The translations under genes were made by a program, and so were the position numbers. Positions 54,650-63,236 of a stretch of DNA of 64,000 nucleotides are shown here, in pieces (positions within the stretch are counted from its first letter, which is position 1; every line of letters begins with the position of its first letter). The notes under the pieces were generated by a model. The model was not told where the DNA came from, searched no databases, and was given only the letters and a program-made list of their open reading frames with translations. Location of the stretch: the NCBI GenBank assembly GCA_025455015.1, contig JALONI010000026.1, positions 1 to 64,000 on the forward strand, in the 5' to 3' direction. This DNA comes from Cyclobacteriaceae bacterium (GTDB lineage: Bacteria; Bacteroidota; Bacteroidia; Cytophagales; Cyclobacteriaceae).

Positions 54650-55447
54650 ATGATCCGTACTACTTCGTTGTTGAGTTTGTTGGCGATTGCCCTCTACGCC
54701 TGTGCCACGGTGGCCGTCTCGGGCCGCAAGCAGTTGAACCTGGTACCCAACAGCGAGCTGATTCCCATGGCGCAGCAACAGTATGCGGAGGTGATTGCCA
54801 AGGGCCCGTTGTCAACCAATCGCGAACAGACCGATATGATCAAACGCGTGGGGGGACGTATCCAAAGAGCGGTGGAAAAATACATGGCCGACAATGGCCG
54901 TGCGGCTGAGTTGGACGGCTTTGCGTGGGAGTTCAACCTGATTCAAGACGACCAGACCGTAAATGCCTGGTGTATGCCCGGGGGCAAGGTGGCGTTTTAT
55001 ACGGGCATCCTGCCAATCTGCAAAGACGAAACAGGCGTGGCCATTGTCATGGGGCACGAAGTGGCGCATGCCGTGGCCAACCACGGGCGCGAGCGCATGA
55101 GCCAGCAGATGGCCGCCCAGTTTGGTATGAACACCTTTGCCGTGCTGATGGGGCAAAACCCTACGGGCGGTGAGCAACTGCTGATGCAAGCTATCGGTGC
55201 CGGCACCAACCTGGGGATGCTAAAATTTAGCCGCGCACATGAGTCGGAAGCGGACTACCTGGGGGTCATTTTTATGGCGATGGGGGGATACGATCCGCGG
55301 CAAGCACCTGCCTTTTGGGAGCGCATGGCAGCCTTGAGCGGAGGCCAACAGCCGCCCGAGTTTCTCTCCACCCATCCTTCGCATGACACGCGCATCAAAG
55401 ATTTACAGGGCTGGATACCACAGGCGATGACATACTATAAGCCTTGA
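54650..55447 (+). CDS. M48-family metallopeptidase, lipoprotein
   Basis: Zinc peptidase of the periplasm, similar to LoiP/YcaL-type proteases that check outer-membrane proteins. Start 54650 gives a lipoprotein signal (MIRTTSLLSLLAIALYAC), then VSGRKQLNLVPNSELIPMAQ typical of the family. Active site: IVMGHEVAHAVANHGRERMS (HExxH) with the third ligand Glu in RAHESEADYLGVIFM. The end LSTHPSHDTRIKDLQGWIPQ is normal. 265 residues. Confidence 0.92.
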   Translation: MIRTTSLLSLLAIALYACATVAVSGRKQLNLVPNSELIPMAQQQYAEVIAKGPLSTNREQTDMIKRVGGRIQRAVEKYMADNGRAAELDGFAWEFNLIQDDQTVNAWCMPGGKVAFYTGILPICKDETGVAIVMGHEVAHAVANHGRERMSQQMAAQFGMNTFAVLMGQNPTGGEQLLMQAIGAGTNLGMLKFSRAHESEADYLGVIFMAMGGYDPRQAPAFWERMAALSGGQQPPEFLSTHPSHDTRIKDLQGWIPQAMTYYKP

Positions 55448-55533
55448 TTAGCGCTAAATCATACCAACACGTGTAAACATTTTTAGCCTCGCGGCCTTAT
55501 GGTAGCGCGCGCACGTGTACGCCTCCTGTTTTC

Positions 55534-56325
55534 ATGACCGAAGCTTATAACTTTTTATCTTCCTGGCAGTTGTTTCCCGAGCGGGGGACGTATGAGTTTG
55601 GCGCCCGGCCTAAATCGGGTATCTATCGCATCGAGTTGGGCGAGGCCAAACGGCAGTTGAACATCAGCATGAACTGGGTGACGCTGGAAGACCAGGCGTT
55701 TGCGTCCAGGTATTCGGTGCTGGCCACGCACGAGTTGATAGACACACCCGATAGCGACTTTTCCGACCGGGTGCGGTGCTCGCTGGTCGATTCGATCAGG
55801 ATGGTGGTGTCGTTTTACCGGCAAGACGACCTGGTGCTGGAGGTCATCCACGAAATCACCCCCAAGGGGTATTTGCAACTGACACAAAAACGGAAGAACG
55901 AAGAAGGCGCGTGGCTCACCAACGTGGAGGTTTATCACAAACAGATGAGTGTGCTGCCCTACGCTGCCTCGGTGTCGGGCGCGGTCATTCGGCCCAGCGA
56001 AGAGGGCATGATACGCCACAGCGCCCTTACCGCCATGGAGGAGCAGACCAACATGCAACTCAGTCAAATACGTCAGCAAATCGAACTGCTGGCCCTGCAA
56101 GCCAAGGAGATACAGCAGCGCAAGGAGTTGTCGATGATCATCTATGATGCGAAGCTGAGTTTCGCGCCCGTCATTGGCAAGATTTACTATCTGTACGAGC
56201 GGGAAGATGGCACGCACCTCGTGTCGATGGTAGCGCCTGCGGAGTGGGGTAAAAAAATTCCATTCAAAAAATTTGTGGCGGCCGTTCAGTTGCTGGCCGA
56301 CCATACCTGGAAAGAGGTGCAATAA
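55534..56325 (+). CDS. DUF2452 domain protein
   Basis: Cytosolic protein of unknown function, no signal peptide. Residues 1-140 form a beta-rich domain (YEFGARPKSGIYRIELGEAK). Residues about 145-263 match DUF2452: LPYAASVSGAVIRPSEEGMI, a coiled helix MQLSQIRQQIELLALQAKEI, then FAPVIGKIYYLYEREDGTHL and SMVAPAEWG. Single gene, 86 bp after the M48 gene. Confidence 0.7.
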   Translation: MTEAYNFLSSWQLFPERGTYEFGARPKSGIYRIELGEAKRQLNISMNWVTLEDQAFASRYSVLATHELIDTPDSDFSDRVRCSLVDSIRMVVSFYRQDDLVLEVIHEITPKGYLQLTQKRKNEEGAWLTNVEVYHKQMSVLPYAASVSGAVIRPSEEGMIRHSALTAMEEQTNMQLSQIRQQIELLALQAKEIQQRKELSMIIYDAKLSFAPVIGKIYYLYEREDGTHLVSMVAPAEWGKKIPFKKFVAAVQLLADHTWKEVQ

Positions 56326-56368
56326 AAAGAGGCTGCCCTGTTAAGACAGCGTCTCCAAACGGTAAAGC

Positions 56369-56382
56369 GCTTTTTAAAAAGC
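56369..56382. repeat. Palindrome between convergent genes
   Basis: GCTTTTTAAAAAGC, a perfect 14-bp palindrome, sits in the 101-bp gap between the convergent DUF2452 and exonuclease genes. It may help end transcription, but lacks a GC stem plus T-run. Confidence 0.3.
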
Positions 56383-56426
56383 AAAAACCGAGCATGAGAC
56401 CGTCACGTCAAAGCCATCGTCCATAC

Positions 56427-57230
56427 TTATTTCTTAAGTTGACTGAGACGCAGTTCGGTCAGCTTTCGTTTGGTATCCAGTGTGAAGTCGCCATTCATCA
56501 TCCAGTCATAATAGGAGGGTTCGTCTTTCAATACCTGCAACACGGGCTTAAGGCGGTGTTTGCCAAAATTGAAAACCACCACACCTTTTTCATCGCGCAC
56601 CATCCGGCCGGCCAGGTCTACCATCTCTGACGAAGTAAGCTGATGGATGGCGTCCATGTCGTTTTTCACCGTTCCGATAACCTTGCCCAGCCCATCGGTG
56701 ACGGGTTGGTTCTCGTACTTTTCCACCTGCGCCACAAACACTTCATAGGTGGCTTGGGTGTCGGCTGCGGCCGAGTGGGCGTCTGTCAACGCCTTGTTGC
56801 AATAAAACTGATAGGCGGCTGCCAGGTTGCGCTTCTCCATCAGGTGATAGATTTTCTGGGCGTCCAGGATGCGCCTGCGGCTGTAGTCAAAATCCAATCC
56901 TATCCGCAGGAATTCTTCCACCAGCACGGGCACATCAAACTTCAAAATGTTAAACCCGGCCAGGTCGCTGCCTTCCAACAACCGGTGGTACTCCCGGGCC
57001 ACGTCTTTGAATGTGGGCTTGCCCACCACATCTTTGTCCCAGATGCCATGGATGGCCGATGAAGAAGGCGGTATGGGGATGGTTGGGTTGAGCACATCTT
57101 CCTTCCGGATGACCTCTCCGTTGGGCATCACCTTGATCACGGCAATTTCCACGATGCGATCGTGCGAAATGGCGGTGCCGGTGGTTTCAAGATCAAAAAA
57201 GCAAAGCGGTACTTTTAGATTGAGTTTCAA
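56427..57230 (-). CDS. DnaQ-like 3'-5' exonuclease (DEDDh)
   Basis: Exonuclease of the DNA polymerase III epsilon superfamily. The catalytic acidic residues are visible in FFDLETTGTAISHDRIVEIA (ExoI), GFNILKFDVPVLVEEFLR (ExoII) and DAHSAAADTQATYEVF (ExoIII with His). The C-terminal ~100 residues (GRMVRDEKGVVVFNFGKHRL, YDWMMNGDFTLDTKRKLTEL) match the extension seen in Bacteroidota homologues. Could be a proofreading subunit or a stand-alone nuclease. Confidence 0.88.
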   Translation of the reverse strand: MKLNLKVPLCFFDLETTGTAISHDRIVEIAVIKVMPNGEVIRKEDVLNPTIPIPPSSSAIHGIWDKDVVGKPTFKDVAREYHRLLEGSDLAGFNILKFDVPVLVEEFLRIGLDFDYSRRRILDAQKIYHLMEKRNLAAAYQFYCNKALTDAHSAAADTQATYEVFVAQVEKYENQPVTDGLGKVIGTVKNDMDAIHQLTSSEMVDLAGRMVRDEKGVVVFNFGKHRLKPVLQVLKDEPSYYDWMMNGDFTLDTKRKLTELRLSQLKK

Positions 57231-57262
57231 AGGAGTGTAGGGTTAAAAGAAAGACGGGCGGC

Positions 57263-58141
57263 TCAGGCCGTGGGGTAGCTGGCCTCCAAGGTGGCGATGG
57301 ACTTGTAAAACTGGTCTTGTGTGATGCCAATTTTCTTCAGGGCTTCCAGGGCCCCGCTAATGTATTGCAGATTTTGTTTTCCGGTGAGCCCCAGCGGAAT
57401 GCGCTCTTTGTGGTTGCCAATCAAAAAGTCGCGCCCGCCTTCGGTGGTGCTGGCATGGGTTTTAAAGGGCACGTACGTAACATCGGGCCGCTCTTTGTTG
57501 CATAAGACAGTCGCCACCTTGTCCATTTCACCGTACACCAAAATGCCGCCCTTGGGCGTGGCATCGGCAAACAGATCGAACTGGCGCATGTAATCATCTT
57601 CGCTCAGGTTTTTGGCCGAGGATTGCCAGTCGATCATGCTGATGACGCCAATGTGGTGTTTGTATTTGATAAACGAGGGGGTGTGGTACAGCGAAGAGGA
57701 CGGGTTGTCACCGGCTTCCACCACAATCAGCGGGGCATCACTCAAGGCTACCTGCGCCTGCTGGTGGGGGGCCGTGTGGATCATGTAGTCAAACTCGCGT
57801 TTCTGATCGGCCAGCACATGCACGATGATGGAGGCGATGATGTTTCGCCCTTTGCTGCCCACCACCACCAGCCGCTGTTTGTCTTGCGAAAAATCATACA
57901 CAAACTCCGGCACGGTGTACACTTTGAGCCCCAGTTGTTGTGCTTTGACCACCTCGGGGTTGTCTTTGCTGGCGCGGATGCCCACGATGACACCCGCCAA
58001 GTCGCGCGTGATTTTGTCCGGCTGCCAGTTTGTTTCGTCCGAGCCCGACACGGAGTAGCCCAGCGTTGTCAGGGCCTCGGCCAATTTACCGGTAAGGTTC
58101 TCATTAACAGATATTACGTGATACCTCTTTGAAGTGGCCAT
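57263..58141 (-). CDS. Degenerate Mur-ligase-like protein (Mpl-type, P-loop and C-terminal domain lost)
   Basis: Resembles the first two domains of the UDP-MurNAc:peptide ligase Mpl of Bacteroidota (alignment by eye with PIIVIEGDEY, HHIG, YVRQFDLFADNTPKGGILVY type motifs; here VALSDAPLIVVEAGDNPSSS and QFDLFADATPKGGILVYGEM). Two signature sites are gone: the N-terminal Gly-rich loop reads VISVNENLTGKLA, and the ATP P-loop GTHGKT is GSKGRN (residues 95-100). The protein ends at residue 292, where the C-terminal ligase domain should start. It is intact as an ORF, so it is more likely a repurposed pseudo-enzyme than a fresh pseudogene. Confidence 0.75.
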   Translation of the reverse strand: MATSKRYHVISVNENLTGKLAEALTTLGYSVSGSDETNWQPDKITRDLAGVIVGIRASKDNPEVVKAQQLGLKVYTVPEFVYDFSQDKQRLVVVGSKGRNIIASIIVHVLADQKREFDYMIHTAPHQQAQVALSDAPLIVVEAGDNPSSSLYHTPSFIKYKHHIGVISMIDWQSSAKNLSEDDYMRQFDLFADATPKGGILVYGEMDKVATVLCNKERPDVTYVPFKTHASTTEGGRDFLIGNHKERIPLGLTGKQNLQYISGALEALKKIGITQDQFYKSIATLEASYPTA

Positions 58142-58287
58142 GTGAACTAAAACTCGGCTAAAAATAAGTGAAATAGTTCAATAACTAAACGCGGGCCAAT
58201 TAAATTCGAGTCACTGCCATGCACGCTACTTTTTTTATGCACAAATTCACGTGGACAAGTTGTTAGTAGGAGTACAAAACAATCCCC

Positions 58288-58295
58288 TACGTTTG
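58288..58295 (+). promoter_or_regulatory. -7 promoter box upstream of dnaB
   Basis: TACGTTTG matches TAnnTTTG, 39 nt before the dnaB ATG. It lies in the 193-bp divergent gap shared with the Mur-ligase-like gene. Confidence 0.45.
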
Positions 58296-58334
58296 TTGCC
58301 CTAAAAAGAAAACTCGTACAACAACCACGAATGT

Positions 58335-59846
58335 ATGGAGCAAGGATCAATGCCTGTGAGGTTAAGTGCCCTGGCCAACCGGGGCACGGGTAAGTCGACC
58401 CGGCTTGCGAGAGACATCTCCGAAAGCCTCGGTAAACTTCCGCCTCAGGCGCTTGATCTGGAAGAAGCTGTGTTGGGTGCCCTGATGTTGGAGAAGAACG
58501 CGCTGACCGCGGTGATTGAATTTTTGCGGCCCGAGCACTTTTACAGCGAAGCCCACCGCGAAATCTTTCAGGCCATCACTGATCTGTTCAAAGCCTCTGA
58601 GCCGGTGGACATGCGCACGGTGGTGGCGCAACTGCGCAAAAACGGAAAACTGGAATTGGTGGGGGGCGCGTACTATGTGGCCGAGCTTACCTCCAAGGTC
58701 AGCTCCGCAGCCAACATCGAATACCACGCCCGCATCATCATTGAGATGGCGATCAAACGCGACCTGATCCAAATTGCCTCGCAAGTACACAGCGATGCCT
58801 ACGAGGATACCACCGATGTGTTTGAATTGCTCGACAAAACCGAGCAGTCCATCTTTAAGATATCCGATACCAACCTGCGGAAGAACTACGACAAGATGCA
58901 GTCGTTGATGTACCAGGCCATCAAAGAGCTGCAAGAAAAGAAAAACCACAAAGACGGGCTGACGGGCATCCCCAGCGGTTTCTCGCGATTGGACCGCGTC
59001 ACGTCCGGCTGGCAGAAATCCGATTTGGTGATTATTGCGGCCAGGCCCGGGATGGGAAAAACTGCATTTATCGTCTCCGCCCTGCGCAATGCAGCCGTAG
59101 ATTTCAACCACCCCGTGGCCATCTTTTCGCTCGAGATGGCTTCGCTGCAACTGGTGAACCGACTCATCTCCGCGGAAGCGGAACTCGAATCGGAAAAAAT
59201 CAAAAAGGGAAACCTGGCCGAGTTTGAATGGCAGCAACTGGTGCACAAAACCAGCCGCCTCTCCAGCGCGCCCATTTTTATTGACGATACGCCTGCGCTC
59301 TCCATCCTGGAGTTGCGCGCCAAGTGCCGCAGGCTCAAAGCCGAGCACAACATCCAACTCATCGTCATCGACTACTTGCAGTTGATGAAGGGCGATATAG
59401 GTGGCAACCGCGAACAGGAAATTGCCTCCATCTCGCGCGCACTCAAGGGCGTGGCCAAAGAGCTGAATGTACCCGTCATCGCCTTGTCGCAATTGAGCCG
59501 CGGGGTAGAGACGCGCGGAGGCGACAAGCGGCCGCAACTGTCAGACTTGCGCGAGTCGGGCTCCATCGAACAAGATGCCGACATCGTGATGTTCCTCTAT
59601 CGCCCCGAGTACTACAAAATCGATGTGGACGAAGAAGGCCAGCCCACGCAAGGCATGGCCGAGGTGATCATCGCCAAGCACCGAAACGGATCGCTGGAAA
59701 ACGTGAAGCTCAAGTTCATCGGCAAATACACCAAGTTTGCCGACTACGATGCGCCCGAAGGCTTGCGCCCGTTGTCCAGCATCACCCGCGAAAGCCGCAT
59801 GAACCAACCGCCTCCGCCCCGGCCGGACGAAGACGCACCGTTCTAA
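58335..59846 (+). CDS. dnaB: Replicative DNA helicase DnaB
   Basis: Hexameric helicase that unwinds the fork and recruits primase DnaG. The N-terminal domain is LPPQALDLEEAVLGALMLEK to residue about 180. The RecA core has Walker A AARPGMGKTAF (residues 236-245), VIDYLQLMKGDIGGNREQEI (Walker B) and ALSQLSRGVETRGGDKRPQL, ending with IAKHRNGSLENVKLKFIGKY. 503 residues, no intein. The first ~30 residues are a basic extension before the conserved start. Confidence 0.96.
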   Translation: MEQGSMPVRLSALANRGTGKSTRLARDISESLGKLPPQALDLEEAVLGALMLEKNALTAVIEFLRPEHFYSEAHREIFQAITDLFKASEPVDMRTVVAQLRKNGKLELVGGAYYVAELTSKVSSAANIEYHARIIIEMAIKRDLIQIASQVHSDAYEDTTDVFELLDKTEQSIFKISDTNLRKNYDKMQSLMYQAIKELQEKKNHKDGLTGIPSGFSRLDRVTSGWQKSDLVIIAARPGMGKTAFIVSALRNAAVDFNHPVAIFSLEMASLQLVNRLISAEAELESEKIKKGNLAEFEWQQLVHKTSRLSSAPIFIDDTPALSILELRAKCRRLKAEHNIQLIVIDYLQLMKGDIGGNREQEIASISRALKGVAKELNVPVIALSQLSRGVETRGGDKRPQLSDLRESGSIEQDADIVMFLYRPEYYKIDVDEEGQPTQGMAEVIIAKHRNGSLENVKLKFIGKYTKFADYDAPEGLRPLSSITRESRMNQPPPPRPDEDAPF

Positions 59847-59927
59847 GCCGCGGCCCCCACAGACGTTTCTTAAAGGCCCGACAGCCGACCGGTTTCTGAT
59901 TGTCCCCGGAAATCAACATCTTGCCTC

Positions 59928-61022
59928 ATGCTGCGTTGGTGCGTTTTGATCATCGGGTGTGGGCTGACCTTGTCGGCTGCGGCCCAGTTGGAAAAAGTGG
60001 AAAATCCCTACCTGGATTCGATTGAGTATGCGTTGGAAGAAGACAACGCGCGCGTGCTACGCTACCTTGCCAGGGCCCGCCAGTTCGACTCAGCGCAAAC
60101 GGCCGCTACTCATCAAAAACTGGCGGCCACGCTGGCCGTCACAGACTCCCTGGTGAGCCTGACCGAGGAGGAGCGGGCGCGCTTCCGGCTGGCGGAGCAA
60201 GAGCAGGTGGCCGCCCACCAAAGCCTGGTTCGCTTTTTTATCATGGCATTGGTAGCGCTGGCCACCATGTTGGGCGTGGTGGTCTACTACTTCTGGAAAC
60301 AACGAACAGAAACGCTGGCGGCCTTGCACGCGGCAGAACGCGAGTTGACCGAAGCAAAAGCACGGCAGGAGCGCTTCTTCTCGGTAGTAGCGCGCGACCT
60401 GAAAACGCCCGTGGCGTCACTGGCGCAGTTTGCCAAAACGCTGCGCCAAACCAACGACCGCGTACCCGCAACGGAGTACGCTTCGCTGCTCAACCAACTG
60501 GGTGCCGAAAGTGCGGCCGTAGCCCAGGCGCTGGAAAACCTGGCGGAATGGTCGGTGATGCAAACCGGGGTTTTTACCCTGCGCAAAGAACGGTTCAATG
60601 TGCTGCCCGCCATCCGTGAAACGGTCGACTTGCTGCACTACGAACTCACCCAAAAAAAAATAGCCGTAGAGGTGCTGGTGCCCGACCTGTTGATGGTGTT
60701 TGCCGACCGGGCCCTTACGGCTTTGGCGTTGCGTAACTTGCTGCGCAATGCGGTCCGCTTTTCGGCCCCGGGCAGCACCGTGGTCTTCTTTGGTGGCCGC
60801 AAGAACGGTATCGTCACCATTGGCCTTCGCGATTTTGGCAAGGGCATGAGTGCCGCAGAGCAAGCGCGCGCCTTCGCCCTCAAACCCGCCAAAGACGATG
60901 CGGGGCAGGGTACGGGTCTGCTGTTTGTATCCGAATTGGCGAAAGCAAGCCAGGGAAAAATAACGGTGGAAAGTGAAGAGGGTAAAGGCAGCACGTTTTA
61001 TCTCACCCTGCCCCAAGAATAG
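59928..61022 (+). CDS. Histidine-kinase-like membrane protein lacking the phospho-acceptor His
   Basis: Signal-transduction protein built like a Bacteroidota sensor kinase: signal peptide (MLRWCVLIIGCGLTLSAAAQ), a short periplasmic helical part, a TM helix at about 104-122 (FIMALVALATMLGVVVYYF), a coiled coil, then a HisKA-like helix. The expected SHDLRTP reads ARDLKTP: Ala155-Arg156 replaces Ser-His, so no phospho-acceptor His is present. The ATPase domain keeps its sites: N-box RNLLRNA (270-275), DFGKG (302-306), GQGTG (326-330). It may act as a non-phosphorylating ATP-binding switch or phosphatase-like partner. It follows dnaB by 81 bp. Confidence 0.82.
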   Translation: MLRWCVLIIGCGLTLSAAAQLEKVENPYLDSIEYALEEDNARVLRYLARARQFDSAQTAATHQKLAATLAVTDSLVSLTEEERARFRLAEQEQVAAHQSLVRFFIMALVALATMLGVVVYYFWKQRTETLAALHAAERELTEAKARQERFFSVVARDLKTPVASLAQFAKTLRQTNDRVPATEYASLLNQLGAESAAVAQALENLAEWSVMQTGVFTLRKERFNVLPAIRETVDLLHYELTQKKIAVEVLVPDLLMVFADRALTALALRNLLRNAVRFSAPGSTVVFFGGRKNGIVTIGLRDFGKGMSAAEQARAFALKPAKDDAGQGTGLLFVSELAKASQGKITVESEEGKGSTFYLTLPQE

Positions 61023-61042
61023 CGTGCGCCCCGCTCAATGCG

Positions 61043-61408
61043 CTATTTCCGTATCCACCAGGCCCACGCCATCAGCAGCGGATGTACCACCACCAGCCGC
61101 ACCCAACCAACCCATGCAGGCACGCACAAGCCCTCGGCCACGCAGCTTCCCTGCTGAATGAAGTGCACATGGGCGGGCACAAAGGCGACCAGCAACGCTA
61201 CGATGCCGTAACACGCCCACAGCCGCGTGCGCGGAAAAATCAGCAACACGCCCAACGCGATTTCGGCCAGCCCACTCCCGATGTTCAGGGTTGTTTTGCC
61301 CGGCAGGTAGTCGGGGATGAGCGGATAGTAAAAGTGCGGATGCCAAAAATGGTTGATGCCCGCCACCACATAAAAAACTACCGCCCCCAGCCATGCCATC
61401 TGCTTCAT
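61043..61408 (-). CDS. DoxX/MauE-like four-helix membrane protein
   Basis: 121 residues. Start 61408 (MKQMAWLGAVVFYVVAGINH) fits the DoxX opening; the longer upstream ORF is rejected. Four hydrophobic helices, with GINHFWHPHFYYPLIPDYLP after the first and IGSGLAEIALGVLLIFPRTR next, a pattern of DoxX proteins. Possible redox or terminal-oxidase-associated role is only a family-level idea. A -7 box lies 6 nt before the start codon. Confidence 0.75.
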   Translation of the reverse strand: MKQMAWLGAVVFYVVAGINHFWHPHFYYPLIPDYLPGKTTLNIGSGLAEIALGVLLIFPRTRLWACYGIVALLVAFVPAHVHFIQQGSCVAEGLCVPAWVGWVRLVVVHPLLMAWAWWIRK

Positions 61409-61414
61409 TGCGCG

Positions 61415-61422
61415 CAAAGATA
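61415..61422 (-). promoter_or_regulatory. -7 promoter box immediately upstream of the DoxX-like gene
   Basis: Minus-strand TATCTTTG, identical in sequence and in distance to the start codon (6 nt between) to the box before ftsX. Implies a leaderless or nearly leaderless transcript. Confidence 0.45.
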
Positions 61423-61485
61423 ATCTTAGGGGCGGCATTTGGTTGGCACGGGTGCGCTTAGTAATTTTCAACAAACCCAAAAACC

Positions 61486-62478
61486 ATGAAAGCGTTGGTG
61501 CTCTCCGGCCCCGGCCACATCGAGTTAAAAGACCTGTCCAAGCCCGTGTTGGCCCCGGGCAAAGCCTTGGTGAAAATGAAGGCAGCCGCCCTCAACAGGC
61601 GCGATGACTGGATACGCGAAGGCAAGTACCCCAACATCCGCTTTGGGGTGATCATGGGCTCGGATGGCGCGGGCGTGGTGGAAGAAGTGTTTGACGAAGA
61701 ACACAAGCCGTGGGTAGGGCAGGAGGTGGTCATCAACCCCAACATCGACTGGGGGCCCGATGCCGAAGTGCAGTCGCCCAAGTACACGATCCTGGGCATG
61801 CCCGTGAACGGCACCTTTGCCGAGTATGCGCTGGTGAATGTGGACCGGCTCCAGCATAAGCCCTTCCACCTGGATTTTTTGCAGGCGTCAGCCATGCCGT
61901 TGGGCGGGCTCACTGCCTTCCGCGCGCTGTTCAGGCGTGGGCGGCTCAGTGCCGGCCAAAACGTGCTGATCTCCGGCTTTGGCGGGGGCGTGGCCCAGTT
62001 TGCGTTTTTGTTTGCCAAGGCCGCGGGTGCCAACGTGTACGTAACCTCGGGCAGCGATGAAAAAATTGCCCGTGCGCTGAAGATGGGCGCCAAGGGTGCC
62101 TACAACTATAAAAAAGAGGCCAACTACAGCGAGCTGTGGAAGACCAAAGGCGGTTTTGATCTGGTGATCGACAGTGCCGGGGGCGACCAGATCAACAGCT
62201 TCATCAAGGTGCTGAAGCCCAACGGCAAGATTGTGTTTTACGGAGCCACCAACGGCCTGCCCGCCAAGCTGGATTTGTACCGGATGTTTTGGAATCAGCT
62301 TTCGTTGCTCGGCTCCACCATGGGCAACGACCATGAGTTTAATGAGATGCTCGCTTTTGTGAGCACACACCAGATCCGGCCCATCGTGGACTCGATACGG
62401 CCGTTTTCAAAGATCGCGGAATCCTTTGCTGACATTACCCGCCCGAATAAGGTGGGCAAGATTGTGTTTCAGATTTGA
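61486..62478 (+). CDS. Medium-chain dehydrogenase/reductase, quinone-oxidoreductase-like
   Basis: NADPH-dependent oxidoreductase of the MDR superfamily. The GroES-like N-domain (1-130) has LNRRDDWIREGKYPN and GSDGAGVVEEVFDEEH. The Rossmann domain has the loop ISGFGGGVAQFAFLFAKAAG and DLVIDSAGGDQINSFIKVLK. There is no structural-zinc Cys cluster, so it is closer to zeta-crystallin-type quinone reductases than to zinc alcohol dehydrogenases. 330 residues, normal. Confidence 0.85.
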   Translation: MKALVLSGPGHIELKDLSKPVLAPGKALVKMKAAALNRRDDWIREGKYPNIRFGVIMGSDGAGVVEEVFDEEHKPWVGQEVVINPNIDWGPDAEVQSPKYTILGMPVNGTFAEYALVNVDRLQHKPFHLDFLQASAMPLGGLTAFRALFRRGRLSAGQNVLISGFGGGVAQFAFLFAKAAGANVYVTSGSDEKIARALKMGAKGAYNYKKEANYSELWKTKGGFDLVIDSAGGDQINSFIKVLKPNGKIVFYGATNGLPAKLDLYRMFWNQLSLLGSTMGNDHEFNEMLAFVSTHQIRPIVDSIRPFSKIAESFADITRPNKVGKIVFQI

Positions 62479-62517
62479 GGCAGCTTTTGAGAGGATGGCG
62501 GGGCGCAAGGCAAAGCG

Positions 62518-62544
62518 CGCGGGCTCACCATCAAACGATATGAA
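62518..62544 (+). repeat. 27-bp direct repeat, left copy
   Basis: CGCGGGCTCACCA-T-CAAACGA-T-ATGAA. The copy at 63933-63959 differs at only the two marked positions (25 of 27 identical). The pair brackets the two AT-rich genes, 1,415 bp apart. Confidence 0.65.
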
Positions 62545-62550
62545 CTTGCG

Positions 62551-62558
62551 TAACTTTG
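62551..62558 (+). promoter_or_regulatory. -7 promoter box of the first AT-rich gene
   Basis: TAACTTTG matches TAnnTTTG, 31 nt before the ATG at 62590 and 6 nt after the left direct repeat. Confidence 0.45.
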
Positions 62559-62589
62559 GTGTAATCGTCAACTTTAGTTTTAAAGAAAG

Positions 62590-63108
62590 ATGAAAATTCC
62601 AATCTTGTTTTTATTGGTCAGTTTGTCCCTTTGCAGCGAGGCGCAGTGTTATTTCATTGGACAAGAACCTGATACTGCTGCCTTCAGAATGTTTTTAGAA
62701 ACATTGACACCTATTGCTGTGGATTCTGCGGAACAGGTGGCGACATTGACGAGCGATCTCAAGAAATGGTATGTTAACCGAAGGGGCATTTTCCCATACA
62801 GTCGAATCAGCCGAGAGCATTACTTCTTCTTGTATGGTCATCAAATTCCAGAGTTATTTGCAAACTTTGTTGGCTACAGTTATCTCGGAATTGGAAAAAT
62901 TATCCAGAATGGAGAACCATACGTAGTTTATGAGCAGACTTATTCTTACGGCACTTATGATAACATGTCCCATACAGCCAGTATTATTATTCTGCGGTAT
63001 AACAGGATTGGATGTATTGAGAAAGCCTTCGGCACACCCATTAAGAAAAGAAAAGATATTGATAAGGCCATTAATAATTCCATCTCCTTTGCGACTTCAG
63101 GTAAATGA
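62590..63108 (+). CDS. AT-rich secreted protein of unknown function
   Basis: I do not recognise the family. Signal peptide MKIPILFLLVSLSLCSEAQ, then about 150 residues with helix ATLTSDLKKWYVNRRG and a beta-rich core (YSYLGIGKIIQNGEPYVVYE). Base composition is clearly lower in GC than the MDR gene before it. Together with the next gene it lies between two copies of a 27-bp repeat, which suggests acquisition as a unit. Confidence 0.6.
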   Translation: MKIPILFLLVSLSLCSEAQCYFIGQEPDTAAFRMFLETLTPIAVDSAEQVATLTSDLKKWYVNRRGIFPYSRISREHYFFLYGHQIPELFANFVGYSYLGIGKIIQNGEPYVVYEQTYSYGTYDNMSHTASIIILRYNRIGCIEKAFGTPIKKRKDIDKAINNSISFATSGK

Positions 63109-63236
63109 AACGGGTCATCTATTTTTTCTTTTCTGGGGACTCTCCCGACCCGGGCCTGCCCGCGGTAGACACGGACTCCGCGGGATAAAAAGAAGAAAAG
63201 TGTCATGAGTGTGTGTAAGTAAAGACTAATTGTCAA
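63109..63236. other. 128-bp spacer with GC-rich hairpin
   Basis: Between the two AT-rich genes. Contains CCCGCGG (63159-63165) and CCGCGGG (63178-63184), an exact 7-bp inverted repeat with a 12-nt loop, set in a GC-rich block that contrasts with both flanking genes. No T-run follows it. Confidence 0.4.

Noticed and set aside
58362-59537. 391-codon minus-strand ORF over dnaB
   Set aside because: Shadow of DnaB; no recognisable protein features.
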